Positions 27,532 to 34,937 of a stretch of 64,000 bases of DNA are shown here, in pieces. Both the position numbers and the translations under genes were made by a program. Source of the stretch: Syntrophomonadaceae bacterium (lineage in GTDB: Bacteria > Bacillota > Dethiobacteria > DTU022); NCBI GenBank assembly GCA_007130585.1, contig SLSE01000030.1:6477-70476 (forward strand). The letters run 5' to 3'. The number at the start of each line of letters is the position of its first letter. Positions within the stretch are counted from its first letter, which is position 1. Below the pieces are notes generated by a model that worked only from the letters and a program-made list of their open reading frames with translations, made no database searches and was not told the DNA's origin.

Positions 27532-29970
27532 TTACCTCCCGACAGTCCTGTAAAAATTTCTGACCACCGAGCGCTTATTCATGCTGTCGCTCTGGCACTG
27601 GCAGGCATGATGAACCAGGGCGTCTTTCTTCGTCCCGGCAGCTTCTGAAACTTTCAGTTTTTCCTGCTCAACCACCGAAAACAGGCCCAGGCCGCGGCTG
27701 AAGCGCCCTTCGTAAAGATATGCCGTTCCGGGGTGTTCCCCTGTCGGACACGGCCACTGGAGGCTTCCTTGCGCCAGCCTCTCGTATGACATACCGGCAT
27801 ACTGGGGCGTGAGGGAGGCCATTTCGTCAAAAACGTCGCCAGCGCCGTCGTAAGCCCAGTCAAATCCCAGCCATCCGGCCAGTTCAGCAATGATCGCCCA
27901 GCCCGGGAAAGCATCCCCCGGCGGTTTTACCGCCGGCCGGGTAAGCTGCACCCGCCGTTCTGTATTGGTATAGGTGCCCTGTTGCTCGGCAAAAGCGGCA
28001 GCAGGCAGGACCACATCGGCCAGGGCGGCAGTTTCGGTCATAAAGATATCCTGGACGACCAGGAAGTCCAGGCCGGCCAGGTAGCAGGCGGTTTCCTCAT
28101 CTTCTCCTCCGACACAGGTGACCGGGTTTTCATCCAGAATCAACATCGCTTTAATTTTATCCCCGGCGCCGCCCTCAAAAACATCGGCCGCGGAAAGTCC
28201 CTCCTGGTCACTGATATCGGTACCCCAGGCCCGGGCAAACTTAACACGGACTGATTTTTCCTTAACAGGCTGGTAGCCCGTTAAAACAGCAGGCAGGGCG
28301 CCCATGTCGGAAGCCCCCTGCAGGTTGTTTTCACCGTAGGGCAGGTACAGGCCGGCTGATTCTTTCCCCAGGTTGCCCGTGAGCAGGGCCAGGTTGGCCA
28401 GGGCCAGGACCAGCCCGCCGTTTCCGGCAGAGTAATCCATGCCGACCGTGGAAATAATAGCAGCGCTCCCGGCGCCGGCGTAAGCGCGTGCAGCGCTGCG
28501 CAAATCTTCTTCGCTGATGCCGGTGACTTCGGCAGTGTAGCGGGGAGTGTATTCGGCAACAGCAGCCCTGAAAGCATCGTAACCCTCGGTGCGCCGGTCA
28601 ATAAAAAGCTGATCCTGAAGACCCTCTTCAATAATCGCGTTGGCAATTCCGTTAACGAGGGCAACCGCGCTTCCATCCCTGAGGGTGAGGTGATGATGGG
28701 CAATATCGGTCAGGCCGATCGGATCGGGATCGGCAACAATCAGTTTTGCCCCTTTCCGGACCGCTTCGCGCACCCTGTAGCTGATTATCGGGTGGCTCAC
28801 GTAAGGATCGGCGGCAATTACGAATACCGCCCCGGTTGAGGCCAGCTCTTCAATGCTGTTGGTCATGGCAGCGCTGCCGAACGCCTTCATCATACCGTCC
28901 ACCGCCGGTGCATGGCAGTGCCTGGTATAACTGTCGACATTGTTAGTTCCCAGGAAGCGGATCAGTTTTTGAAAAAGGTAGCTTTCCTCGTTGGTTGTTT
29001 TGGGCGAGCAAAGGCCCATGATCGCGTCGCTGCCATAGCGTTCCATTATCTCTTCAATACTGTCAGCAATGAACCCAAGCGCTTCTTCCCAGCTCACTTC
29101 TATAAAAACGCCGTTCGACTTGACCAGGGGGCTGGTAAGCCGGTCACCGCTTTGCAGGTAATCCCAGCCGAACTTGCCCCTGGCGCAGAGATGGCCCCGG
29201 TTAACGGGGTTTTCCTCCACCGGGGTAACCCCGATCACTTCGTTGTCCTTAACATGCAAATATATGTTGCAGCCCACGCTGCAGTAGGGGCAAACGGACC
29301 TGGTCTTTTCAACCTGCCAGGGGCGTCCCTTGCTGAAACTGTACTTCGGTATCAATGCCCCGACCGGACAGCTGTCCATGCAAAGGCCGCAAAATATACA
29401 GGTGGAGTCTTCAATCGGATCTTCAAAAGGGGGAGCGACATTGGATGTAAATCCGCGCCTGGCAAAATCGATCGCGCCGGCCCCGATCACATCCTGGCAC
29501 TTGCCAACACAGATCCCGCAAAGAATGCATTTATTCATGTCCCGTAAAAAGAAAGCGTTCGTATCATCGTAATCAAGCTTCTTTACTTCACCGCCGTAGT
29601 TGCTGTCGGCTACGCCGTAACGGTAACAGTAGTCCTGGAGCTTGCATTCCCCCGTCTTTTCGCAGGTTATGCAGTCCAGGGGGTGGTTGGCAACCAGCAG
29701 GGTCAGAACTTCCCTGCGGGCGCGGATTACCCTTTCGGATTCGGTATGGATCACCATACCGCTGCCGGCGGGGGCAACGCATGAAGCCACCAGGGTTCGC
29801 GCATTCTCAACCTCGACCAGGCAGATCCTGCAGGCCCCGTTTGGCGGCAGTTCCGAATCGTAGCAAAAAGTGGGGATGTCCCTGCCCAGCCGGCGGGCGG
29901 CTTCCAGGATAGTTGTACCCGGAGCTACTTCAACCTCTGTTCCGTCGATAGTCAGTTTAATTGCTGACAT
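27532..29970 (-). CDS. NuoG/FdhA-like molybdopterin oxidoreductase, apparently lacking the C-terminal cofactor-binding domain
   Basis: This is probably the catalytic subunit of an NAD-linked formate dehydrogenase. In order it has a 2Fe-2S domain (Cys36, 47, 50, 64), a His-Cys3 4Fe-4S site (His96, Cys100, 103, 109), two 4Fe-4S clusters (Cys148-158 and Cys191-201), the bis-MGD domain cluster (Cys227, 230, 234, 262), and the active-site stretch RHCHAP with Cys352 where other enzymes have Sec. FDH relatives then end in a molydopterin dinucleotide-binding domain of roughly 110 residues. Here the sequence stops after GRFSRGLGLFSVVE plus a 40-residue tail with ACQC, and the next gene starts 6 nt later. 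The ATG follows AAGGAGGG. Whether it is active is open. Confidence 0.88.
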   Translation of the reverse strand: MSAIKLTIDGTEVEVAPGTTILEAARRLGRDIPTFCYDSELPPNGACRICLVEVENARTLVASCVAPAGSGMVIHTESERVIRARREVLTLLVANHPLDCITCEKTGECKLQDYCYRYGVADSNYGGEVKKLDYDDTNAFFLRDMNKCILCGICVGKCQDVIGAGAIDFARRGFTSNVAPPFEDPIEDSTCIFCGLCMDSCPVGALIPKYSFSKGRPWQVEKTRSVCPYCSVGCNIYLHVKDNEVIGVTPVEENPVNRGHLCARGKFGWDYLQSGDRLTSPLVKSNGVFIEVSWEEALGFIADSIEEIMERYGSDAIMGLCSPKTTNEESYLFQKLIRFLGTNNVDSYTRHCHAPAVDGMMKAFGSAAMTNSIEELASTGAVFVIAADPYVSHPIISYRVREAVRKGAKLIVADPDPIGLTDIAHHHLTLRDGSAVALVNGIANAIIEEGLQDQLFIDRRTEGYDAFRAAVAEYTPRYTAEVTGISEEDLRSAARAYAGAGSAAIISTVGMDYSAGNGGLVLALANLALLTGNLGKESAGLYLPYGENNLQGASDMGALPAVLTGYQPVKEKSVRVKFARAWGTDISDQEGLSAADVFEGGAGDKIKAMLILDENPVTCVGGEDEETACYLAGLDFLVVQDIFMTETAALADVVLPAAAFAEQQGTYTNTERRVQLTRPAVKPPGDAFPGWAIIAELAGWLGFDWAYDGAGDVFDEMASLTPQYAGMSYERLAQGSLQWPCPTGEHPGTAYLYEGRFSRGLGLFSVVEQEKLKVSEAAGTKKDALVHHACQCQSDSMNKRSVVRNFYRTVGR

Positions 29971-31774
29971 CGGCTTCCCTCCTTACAGGCGCGACCACGA
30001 TACAGTCCTGGCGGCATTTTTCCACGCAGCTGCCGCATCTGGTGCACAATTCCCGGATAATTTCGTGAGGTTCTTTTTTCTCGCCTTTTATTGCATCAAC
30101 GGGGCAGACCCGGACACAGGCCCGGCAACCGGTGCATTTTTCTTCATCAATTTTGTAATAGAAAAGTTCCTTGCAAACCCCGGCCCGGCAAAATTTATCG
30201 GTAATGTGCTCTTCATATTCAGGCCTGAAGTAGCGGATCGTACTCAGGACAGGGTTGGGACAGGTCTGCCCCAGTCCGCAGAGGGAGCTGTCTTTTATGC
30301 TTACGGCAAGGTTGTCCAGGATCTCCAGATCGGCCGGCTCGCCAAGGCCTTCGGAAATCCGGTCCAGGATCTCGAGCATGCGTTTTGTTCCTTCCCGGCA
30401 GGGCGTACACTTGCCGCATGATTCTTTCTGGGTAAAGCTGAGGAAATACCGGGCCAGGTCAACCATACAGGTCCGTTCATCCATAACCACCAGCCCGCCA
30501 GAGCCCATGATCGCACCGGCCTGGTTTAGGGAATCGTAGTCAATGGGCAGATCAATCAGATCAACGGGGATACAGCCGCCGGAGGGACCGCCGGCCTGGA
30601 CGGCTTTAAATTCCCGGCCGCCTTTTATCCCGCCCCCGACATCGTATATAATTTCCCTGATCGTAATTCCCATCGGTACTTCACAAAGGCCGGTATTGCG
30701 AATTTTACCGGCCAGGGCAAAAACCTTTGTTCCCTTGCTACCTTCCGTCCCAACCTTCCTGAATTCAGCAGCGCCGCCTTCCCTGACGATGAGCGGAATA
30801 TTGGCCAGGGTTTCTACATTATTTATAGTAGTCGGCGTGCCGAAAAGGCCGGACTGGGCCGGAAACGGAGGGCGGGGACGCGGCATGCCCCGTTTGCCTT
30901 CTATCGAAGCAAGAAGGGCTGTTTCTTCACCGCAAACAAATGCTCCCGCCCCTTCCTTGATATGCAGCCTGAAGTTAAAACCGTAGCCGAGAATGTTTTC
31001 ACCGAGCAGCCCGTATTCTTCAGCTTTCTCAATGGCAATTCTTAATCGTTTGATGGCCAGGGGGTATTCAGCCCGGCAGTAGATATAGCCTTCGTCTGCG
31101 CCGATAGCCCGGCCGCAGATCAGCATACCCTCCAGGATGGCATGGGGATCACCTTCCAAAATACTGCGATCCATAAAAGCGCCGGGGTCGCCTTCATCGG
31201 CATTGCAAACCACGTATTTTTTTGAACCGGGGGCTTTATTGGTAAATTCCCACTTCAGACCGGTAGAAAAACCTGCCCCGCCGCGCCCCCGCAGCCCGGA
31301 GTGCTTGACTTCTTCGCAAATTGCAGAAGGTTCCATCTCCAGGGAGCGAGTGAAGGCGCGGTAACCGCCGCGCATGATATATTCATCAATACTCTCGGGA
31401 TCGATTATTCCGCTGTTTCTTAATACATTAAATTTTTGCTTGGCGTAAAAGGGTATCGTATCATAAAAGCGGGAGGGAACATCGACATCGGGGCCCCTGT
31501 ATAGTAATCTCTCGACTATTTCCCCCCCGACCAGGTGTTTTTCAACAAGCTCGGCCATATCTTTCGGCTTCAGGCGGCAGTAAAATACCTCGTCAGGGTA
31601 AACAACGATAATCGGCCCGACCTCGCAGAATCCCGGGCAGCCCCCCATTACCAGGCGGAATTTATCTTTAATCCCCTTCTTTTCAAGCTCTTCAACCAGG
31701 GCCTGCTCCACAAGGTGCGAACCTGAGGAAAGGCAGCCTGTTGCGCCGCAAATCATGAGGTGTTTATCATACAA
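29957..31774 (-). CDS. NuoF/HydB-like NADH-binding flavoprotein subunit
   Basis: This is the diaphorase subunit that takes electrons between NAD(H), FMN and Fe-S clusters in NAD-linked FDH or hydrogenase complexes. The N-terminal thioredoxin-like 2Fe-2S domain has Cys9, 14, 45 and 49. The core has GLRGRGGAGFSTGLKW (FMN/NADH), VCNADEGDPGAF and the 4Fe-4S motif ESCGKCTPCREG. The C-terminal domain adds two 4Fe-4S clusters (EEKCTGCRACVRVCPVDAI and LCTRCGSCVEKCRQDC). The TTG start at 31774 follows GGGAGGTAAGG. The gene overlaps the FdhA-like gene by 14 nt, which implies coupled translation and a stoichiometric complex. Confidence 0.95.
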   Translation of the reverse strand: MYDKHLMICGATGCLSSGSHLVEQALVEELEKKGIKDKFRLVMGGCPGFCEVGPIIVVYPDEVFYCRLKPKDMAELVEKHLVGGEIVERLLYRGPDVDVPSRFYDTIPFYAKQKFNVLRNSGIIDPESIDEYIMRGGYRAFTRSLEMEPSAICEEVKHSGLRGRGGAGFSTGLKWEFTNKAPGSKKYVVCNADEGDPGAFMDRSILEGDPHAILEGMLICGRAIGADEGYIYCRAEYPLAIKRLRIAIEKAEEYGLLGENILGYGFNFRLHIKEGAGAFVCGEETALLASIEGKRGMPRPRPPFPAQSGLFGTPTTINNVETLANIPLIVREGGAAEFRKVGTEGSKGTKVFALAGKIRNTGLCEVPMGITIREIIYDVGGGIKGGREFKAVQAGGPSGGCIPVDLIDLPIDYDSLNQAGAIMGSGGLVVMDERTCMVDLARYFLSFTQKESCGKCTPCREGTKRMLEILDRISEGLGEPADLEILDNLAVSIKDSSLCGLGQTCPNPVLSTIRYFRPEYEEHITDKFCRAGVCKELFYYKIDEEKCTGCRACVRVCPVDAIKGEKKEPHEIIRELCTRCGSCVEKCRQDCIVVAPVRREADVSN

Positions 31775-31813
31775 TATATCCTTACCTCCCTTTTCAGCAG
31801 CATATCCTCTTTG

Positions 31814-31993
31814 CTAGCAGATAATAAATTTTTCGTTTAAAGCCACTTTCTCCATAATAATTTTTCTTTTTTGGGCACAGGTTTCATTTTCATGACATAC
31901 AGGCCCTTCCAGGCAGCACCTGACAAAATCCCTGCAGGGGCTTTCCTTTGTATGGGTGCACTCATCACAGCAGTGATCGATAAATTTTTCCAC
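31814..31993 (-). CDS. Small Cys-rich protein, 59 residues
   Basis: I found this gene by reading the gap between the NuoE- and NuoF-like genes. GTG at 31993 follows a strong GGAGGGAG site by 6 nt, and the frame ends in TAG at 31814. It encodes VEKFIDHCCDECTH and later CRDFVRCC, with nine cysteines in 59 residues arranged as CCxxC, CxxxxxCC and isolated Cys, and a Lys-rich C-terminus. It has no membrane segment. Position inside the operon suggests a metal- or Fe-S-binding accessory factor for the NAD-linked complex. I do not recognise the family. Confidence 0.75.
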   Translation of the reverse strand: MEKFIDHCCDECTHTKESPCRDFVRCCLEGPVCHENETCAQKRKIIMEKVALNEKFIIC

Positions 31994-32012
31994 AGGAACT
32001 CCCTCCAGCTTT

Positions 32013-32507
32013 TTATTGATAGTTATCCAGAATATCTTTTACTTTATCGGGGCTGAGCCGGCCGTGCGGATCATCGTTGATCATAATTACCGGAGCCAGG
32101 GCACAGGCGCCGATACAGGCCACCTCTTCCAGGGTAAAGCGCAGATCATCGGTGGTTTCTCCGCTTTCAATGCCTAAAGTCTCTTCGATGCGTTCGGCAA
32201 TCTTCGGGCTGCCCTGGATATGGCAGGCCGTTCCCTTGCACACCCTGATAATGTAGCGCCCGCGCGGCTTCATTTTAAACTGGGCATAAAATGTGGCCAC
32301 GCCGTACAGCCTGCTCAGGGGCACGCGCATCCGCTTTGAAACCTGCTCCATCGCGGGGCGCGGCAGGTAGCCGAAATGGTTTTGCACTTTCTGCAGGGCG
32401 GGAATCATCATTTCTTTCCTGCCGAGATACGGCTCTATCAAAGAATCAACCCGCTCGAGATCAATTCCTTCAGTAACTGTTTCTTCAGCCTCTATTTCCC
32501 TGTTCAA
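32013..32507 (-). CDS. NuoE/HydC-like 2Fe-2S subunit
   Basis: This is the 2Fe-2S, thioredoxin-fold partner of the NuoF-like diaphorase. The 164-residue protein has an N-terminal helical part (IPALQKVQNHFGYLPRPAM), then VCKGTACHIQGS and CIGACALAPVIMIND, which supply the four cluster cysteines. The TTG start at 32507 has GGGAGG about 9 nt upstream. It is the first full-size gene of the operon, preceded by a short leader frame that overlaps its start codon. Confidence 0.95.
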   Translation of the reverse strand: MNREIEAEETVTEGIDLERVDSLIEPYLGRKEMMIPALQKVQNHFGYLPRPAMEQVSKRMRVPLSRLYGVATFYAQFKMKPRGRYIIRVCKGTACHIQGSPKIAERIEETLGIESGETTDDLRFTLEEVACIGACALAPVIMINDDPHGRLSPDKVKDILDNYQ

Positions 32508-32587
32508 AGCGCCGACCTCCCGATCAAAGAGTTGAAGTCAGTAAGCAGGGCCGGACGAACCCCCGGGCCCGGGCTGCGCGGAGACAT
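32504..32587 (-). CDS. Possible 27-residue leader peptide before nuoE
   Basis: An ATG at 32587 follows AAGGAG by 9 nt and opens 27 codons rich in Pro, Arg, Gly and Ser. The stop TGA overlaps the TTG start of the NuoE-like gene (TTGA). The arrangement suggests translational coupling. No repeated codon points to amino-acid attenuation. It may be chance. Confidence 0.35.
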   Translation of the reverse strand: MSPRSPGPGVRPALLTDFNSLIGRSAL

Positions 32588-32672
32588 AAAAAGCTTCTCC
32601 TTATCCCGGCCCAAAAAACAGTCCGCTGCCTCTTCTTACGACCGTCATGTTTTTTGCCGTATGCACACTTTT

Positions 32673-32700
32673 ACTATAATTACACTAAACGGCTTCTCAA
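32673..32700 (-). promoter_or_regulatory. Promoter of the NuoEF/FdhA operon
   Basis: On the minus strand TTGAGA, a 16-nt spacer and TATAGT precede the leader frame. Transcription would start near 32666, leaving a leader of about 160 nt before the NuoE-like gene. Confidence 0.6.
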
Positions 32701-32722
32701 TCCTGCCGGTTATATAAAAATT

Positions 32723-33415
32723 TCAGATCAGCCGGAGGGGGGTAAAGTTGATGCCGTCAGCAGCTACAAAACGGTATTCGGTCCCCCTCATTTTACCCTG
32801 AAAAATAAAGTCCCGCCCGCTGTCATGGATGTGGCCGAATACACAGAGCTTAACAGAAAAATACTCCAGTAAATCTGTAAACTCACTGGGGCGGTTTCTC
32901 CTGTTGTACGGCGGGAAGTGCAGGGCGGCAATTATTTCCGCCGGGGATTGACGGGCAGCGCTTTCCAGGGACAGGCGCAGGCGTCCGGCTTCTCTCCGGT
33001 AAAGTTTTTGGTCGTGTTCGCTCTCATAACCTTCCTCGCCGGGGCAGATCCAGCCCCTGGTCCCGCATACGGCCCGGCCATCCCATGTAAAATGATCGTT
33101 CTGCAGGGCGTGCACCGTCGGAGGCAAAACGGCACGGACTTTCGAAACCGAGCTCCACCAGTAGTCGTGATTGCCCCTGATCAGTAGTTTAGTGCCTTTC
33201 AGGGCGCCCAGCCATTGCAGATCGGGCACAGCTTCAGGCAGACGCATCGCCCAGGAAATATCGCCGGCAACAATAACAAGGTCATCACTGCCGACAACCC
33301 TGTTCCAGTTGCTTTGCAGTTTTTCGGCATGGTTTTCCCACTCAGGACCGAAAACATCCATCGGTTTTGACCGGTCCATGGAAAGATGCAAATCTCCTAT
33401 AGCAAATATTCCCAT
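32723..33415 (-). CDS. Calcineurin-like metallophosphoesterase
   Basis: This is a cytoplasmic metallophosphoesterase of unknown substrate. It has the GDLHLS, GDISWAM, GNHDYWW and GHIHDSG metal-binding motifs in the usual order within 230 residues. The WWSSVSKVRAVLPPTVHALQ region resembles the YkuE/serine-threonine phosphatase-like group found in Firmicutes. The ATG at 33415 follows AGAGGTG by 5-6 nt. It appears to be a single-gene unit with its own promoter. Confidence 0.9.
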   Translation of the reverse strand: MGIFAIGDLHLSMDRSKPMDVFGPEWENHAEKLQSNWNRVVGSDDLVIVAGDISWAMRLPEAVPDLQWLGALKGTKLLIRGNHDYWWSSVSKVRAVLPPTVHALQNDHFTWDGRAVCGTRGWICPGEEGYESEHDQKLYRREAGRLRLSLESAARQSPAEIIAALHFPPYNRRNRPSEFTDLLEYFSVKLCVFGHIHDSGRDFIFQGKMRGTEYRFVAADGINFTPLRLI

Positions 33416-33513
33416 ATTTCACCTCTGCGGCAGGGGAAATTCAGGGTTCAGGGGGTCATAAAAACTTAACCGGGGGCCCGGTTTCCGCCCCGGAACCGAC
33501 TCCTGCCCTACAT

Positions 33514-33542
33514 ATATTACTAAATCAACAACTAAAATGCAA
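33514..33542 (-). promoter_or_regulatory. Promoter of the metallophosphoesterase gene
   Basis: The minus strand carries TTGCAT, a 17-nt spacer and TAATAT about 100 nt ahead of the start codon. Confidence 0.65.
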
Positions 33543-33591
33543 AAGGTGGTTTTTTCTGCCCATTAACACGTTTTTCTTTTGAAATTAAGCT

Positions 33592-33620
33592 TTGCAAATA
33601 TTTTTATAAAATGATATAAT
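33592..33620 (+). promoter_or_regulatory. Promoter of the TetR-family gene
   Basis: The plus strand carries TTGCAA, a 17-nt spacer and a perfect TATAAT, 49 nt ahead of the GTG start. No clear TetR-type palindrome was found on it. Confidence 0.75.
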
Positions 33621-33668
33621 GTCGCCACAGTTTCACTAAAAACACCATAATAAAGGAGGTTATTTTCT

Positions 33669-34286
33669 GTGGAGCAAAAAACGCCCAGAAGACCCCGCCG
33701 ATACCTGCGCAGTCGCATTACCCGTAAACTCATCCTGGATACAGCGCTTGACGTGTTCCTGAATGAAGGATATGCCAAAACCACTATTGCCAAGATCAGC
33801 CAGCAGGCTAAAGTTGGTTATGGCACAGTTTACAGCCACTTTAAGGGAAAAGATGATATTCTAAATAAGGTTGTTGATAACGTCCTTGATGAATTTTACA
33901 ACCTTCTGGAAGTACCTTTCGCGCCTGAAACCCAGGAGGAAGCACGAAGCGCTTATTATGAACTGGTGCTTACTTCTTTCCGCCTGGCCGAACAGCACCG
34001 CCCGATTATGAAAGTTTACCAGGAAGCCCTCGGCCAATCAGACTCAATCGCCGAACACTGGGAAGACATCATCAGCCAGTTTATTAAAAGCTCTTCCCGC
34101 TCTTTCGTTTATTCGCAGGAAAAAGGCCTGGCCAAAGATTTTGATATCCACCTGGGAGCCAAGGCTTACATATTACTGGTAGATCGCTTTATATGGGAAG
34201 TAGTAAATGAAAAGGAAGACAATCTCGAGCATATTGCCAGCACAATTATGGATATGTTGTTCCATGGTTTTTTGAAACCTGAATAA
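33669..34286 (+). CDS. TetR/AcrR-family transcriptional regulator
   Basis: This is a DNA-binding regulator that responds to an unknown ligand. The N-terminal helix-turn-helix reads ALDVFLNEGYAKTTIAKIS followed by VGYGTVYSHFKGKDDIL, the canonical TetR pattern. The C-terminal 140 residues form the variable ligand/dimer domain. The GTG start at 33669 has AAGGAGG 8 nt upstream. The flanking genes on both sides run the other way, so it has no obvious operon target. It may control itself or a distant exporter such as the MATE gene at 57196. Confidence 0.93.
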   Translation: MEQKTPRRPRRYLRSRITRKLILDTALDVFLNEGYAKTTIAKISQQAKVGYGTVYSHFKGKDDILNKVVDNVLDEFYNLLEVPFAPETQEEARSAYYELVLTSFRLAEQHRPIMKVYQEALGQSDSIAEHWEDIISQFIKSSSRSFVYSQEKGLAKDFDIHLGAKAYILLVDRFIWEVVNEKEDNLEHIASTIMDMLFHGFLKPE

Positions 34287-34314
34287 TGTTTGTTTTGAAC
34301 CTTAATACTTTAAT

Positions 34315-34348
34315 GCCCGGGCAAACCACGGCCCGGGCTTTAATTTTA
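34315..34348. terminator. Terminator between convergent tetR and folate cyclo-ligase genes
   Basis: GCCCGGGC (34315-34322) pairs with GCCCGGGC (34331-34338) across an 8-nt loop, followed on the plus strand by TTTAATTTT. It can end the tetR transcript. Confidence 0.7.
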
Positions 34349-34927
34349 TTGCCGGTTCCGGCATTCAATGATCCGCGTTTCGGTAATGATTATATCCACG
34401 CGGCGGTCCCATTCATCGACGGGGACTTCATCAACGACCTGCAGTTCAAAAGTTGGAGCAACCAGCGGAACCCGCGGCCTGAGAAGTGGAAAAAAGCGGT
34501 CGTAATAGCCGCCCCCGTAACCGAGGCGGTTTCCCTTTTCATCAAATGCCACCCCGGGGACAATTAGCAGGTCGATTGTTTCAACCCCGCAGGGCCGCAG
34601 GGCATGGTCGCCGGGTTCGGGTATGTTGTAGGCTCCCGGAACCAGGTCTCGTTCCCAGTCAATGATCTGCGAGGGGATCATCTCCCGCTTTTCCGGTACA
34701 GGCCTGGGAGCAAGCGCTACTTTACCGCTGCTTATTGTTTCTTCGACCATGGCCCTGGTGTCAATTTCTGTGCCGAAGGTAATAAAAAACATTATTTTAC
34801 CGGCTTCACGGTACTCCGGCAGGCTGAACAGTTTTTCTTTAATCAGGCGGCTTTTTTCTTTAATCTCTTCCCCGGTCAGCTGATCGCGCCTCTTAATTAT
34901 TTTTTTACGTAATTCCTTTTTATTCAT
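34346..34927 (-). CDS. 5-formyltetrahydrofolate cyclo-ligase
   Basis: It converts 5-formyl-THF to 5,10-methenyl-THF with ATP. The 193-residue protein starts MNKKELRKKI and carries VPGVAFDEKGNRLGYGGGYYDRF, the family signature for ATP and folate binding. The ATG at 34927 follows TAGGAG. The frame can be extended 9 codons but without a better start. It lies 10 nt behind proS and is likely co-transcribed with it. Confidence 0.94.
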   Translation of the reverse strand: MNKKELRKKIIKRRDQLTGEEIKEKSRLIKEKLFSLPEYREAGKIMFFITFGTEIDTRAMVEETISSGKVALAPRPVPEKREMIPSQIIDWERDLVPGAYNIPEPGDHALRPCGVETIDLLIVPGVAFDEKGNRLGYGGGYYDRFFPLLRPRVPLVAPTFELQVVDEVPVDEWDRRVDIIITETRIIECRNRQ

Positions 34928-34937
34928 CCGGCTACTC

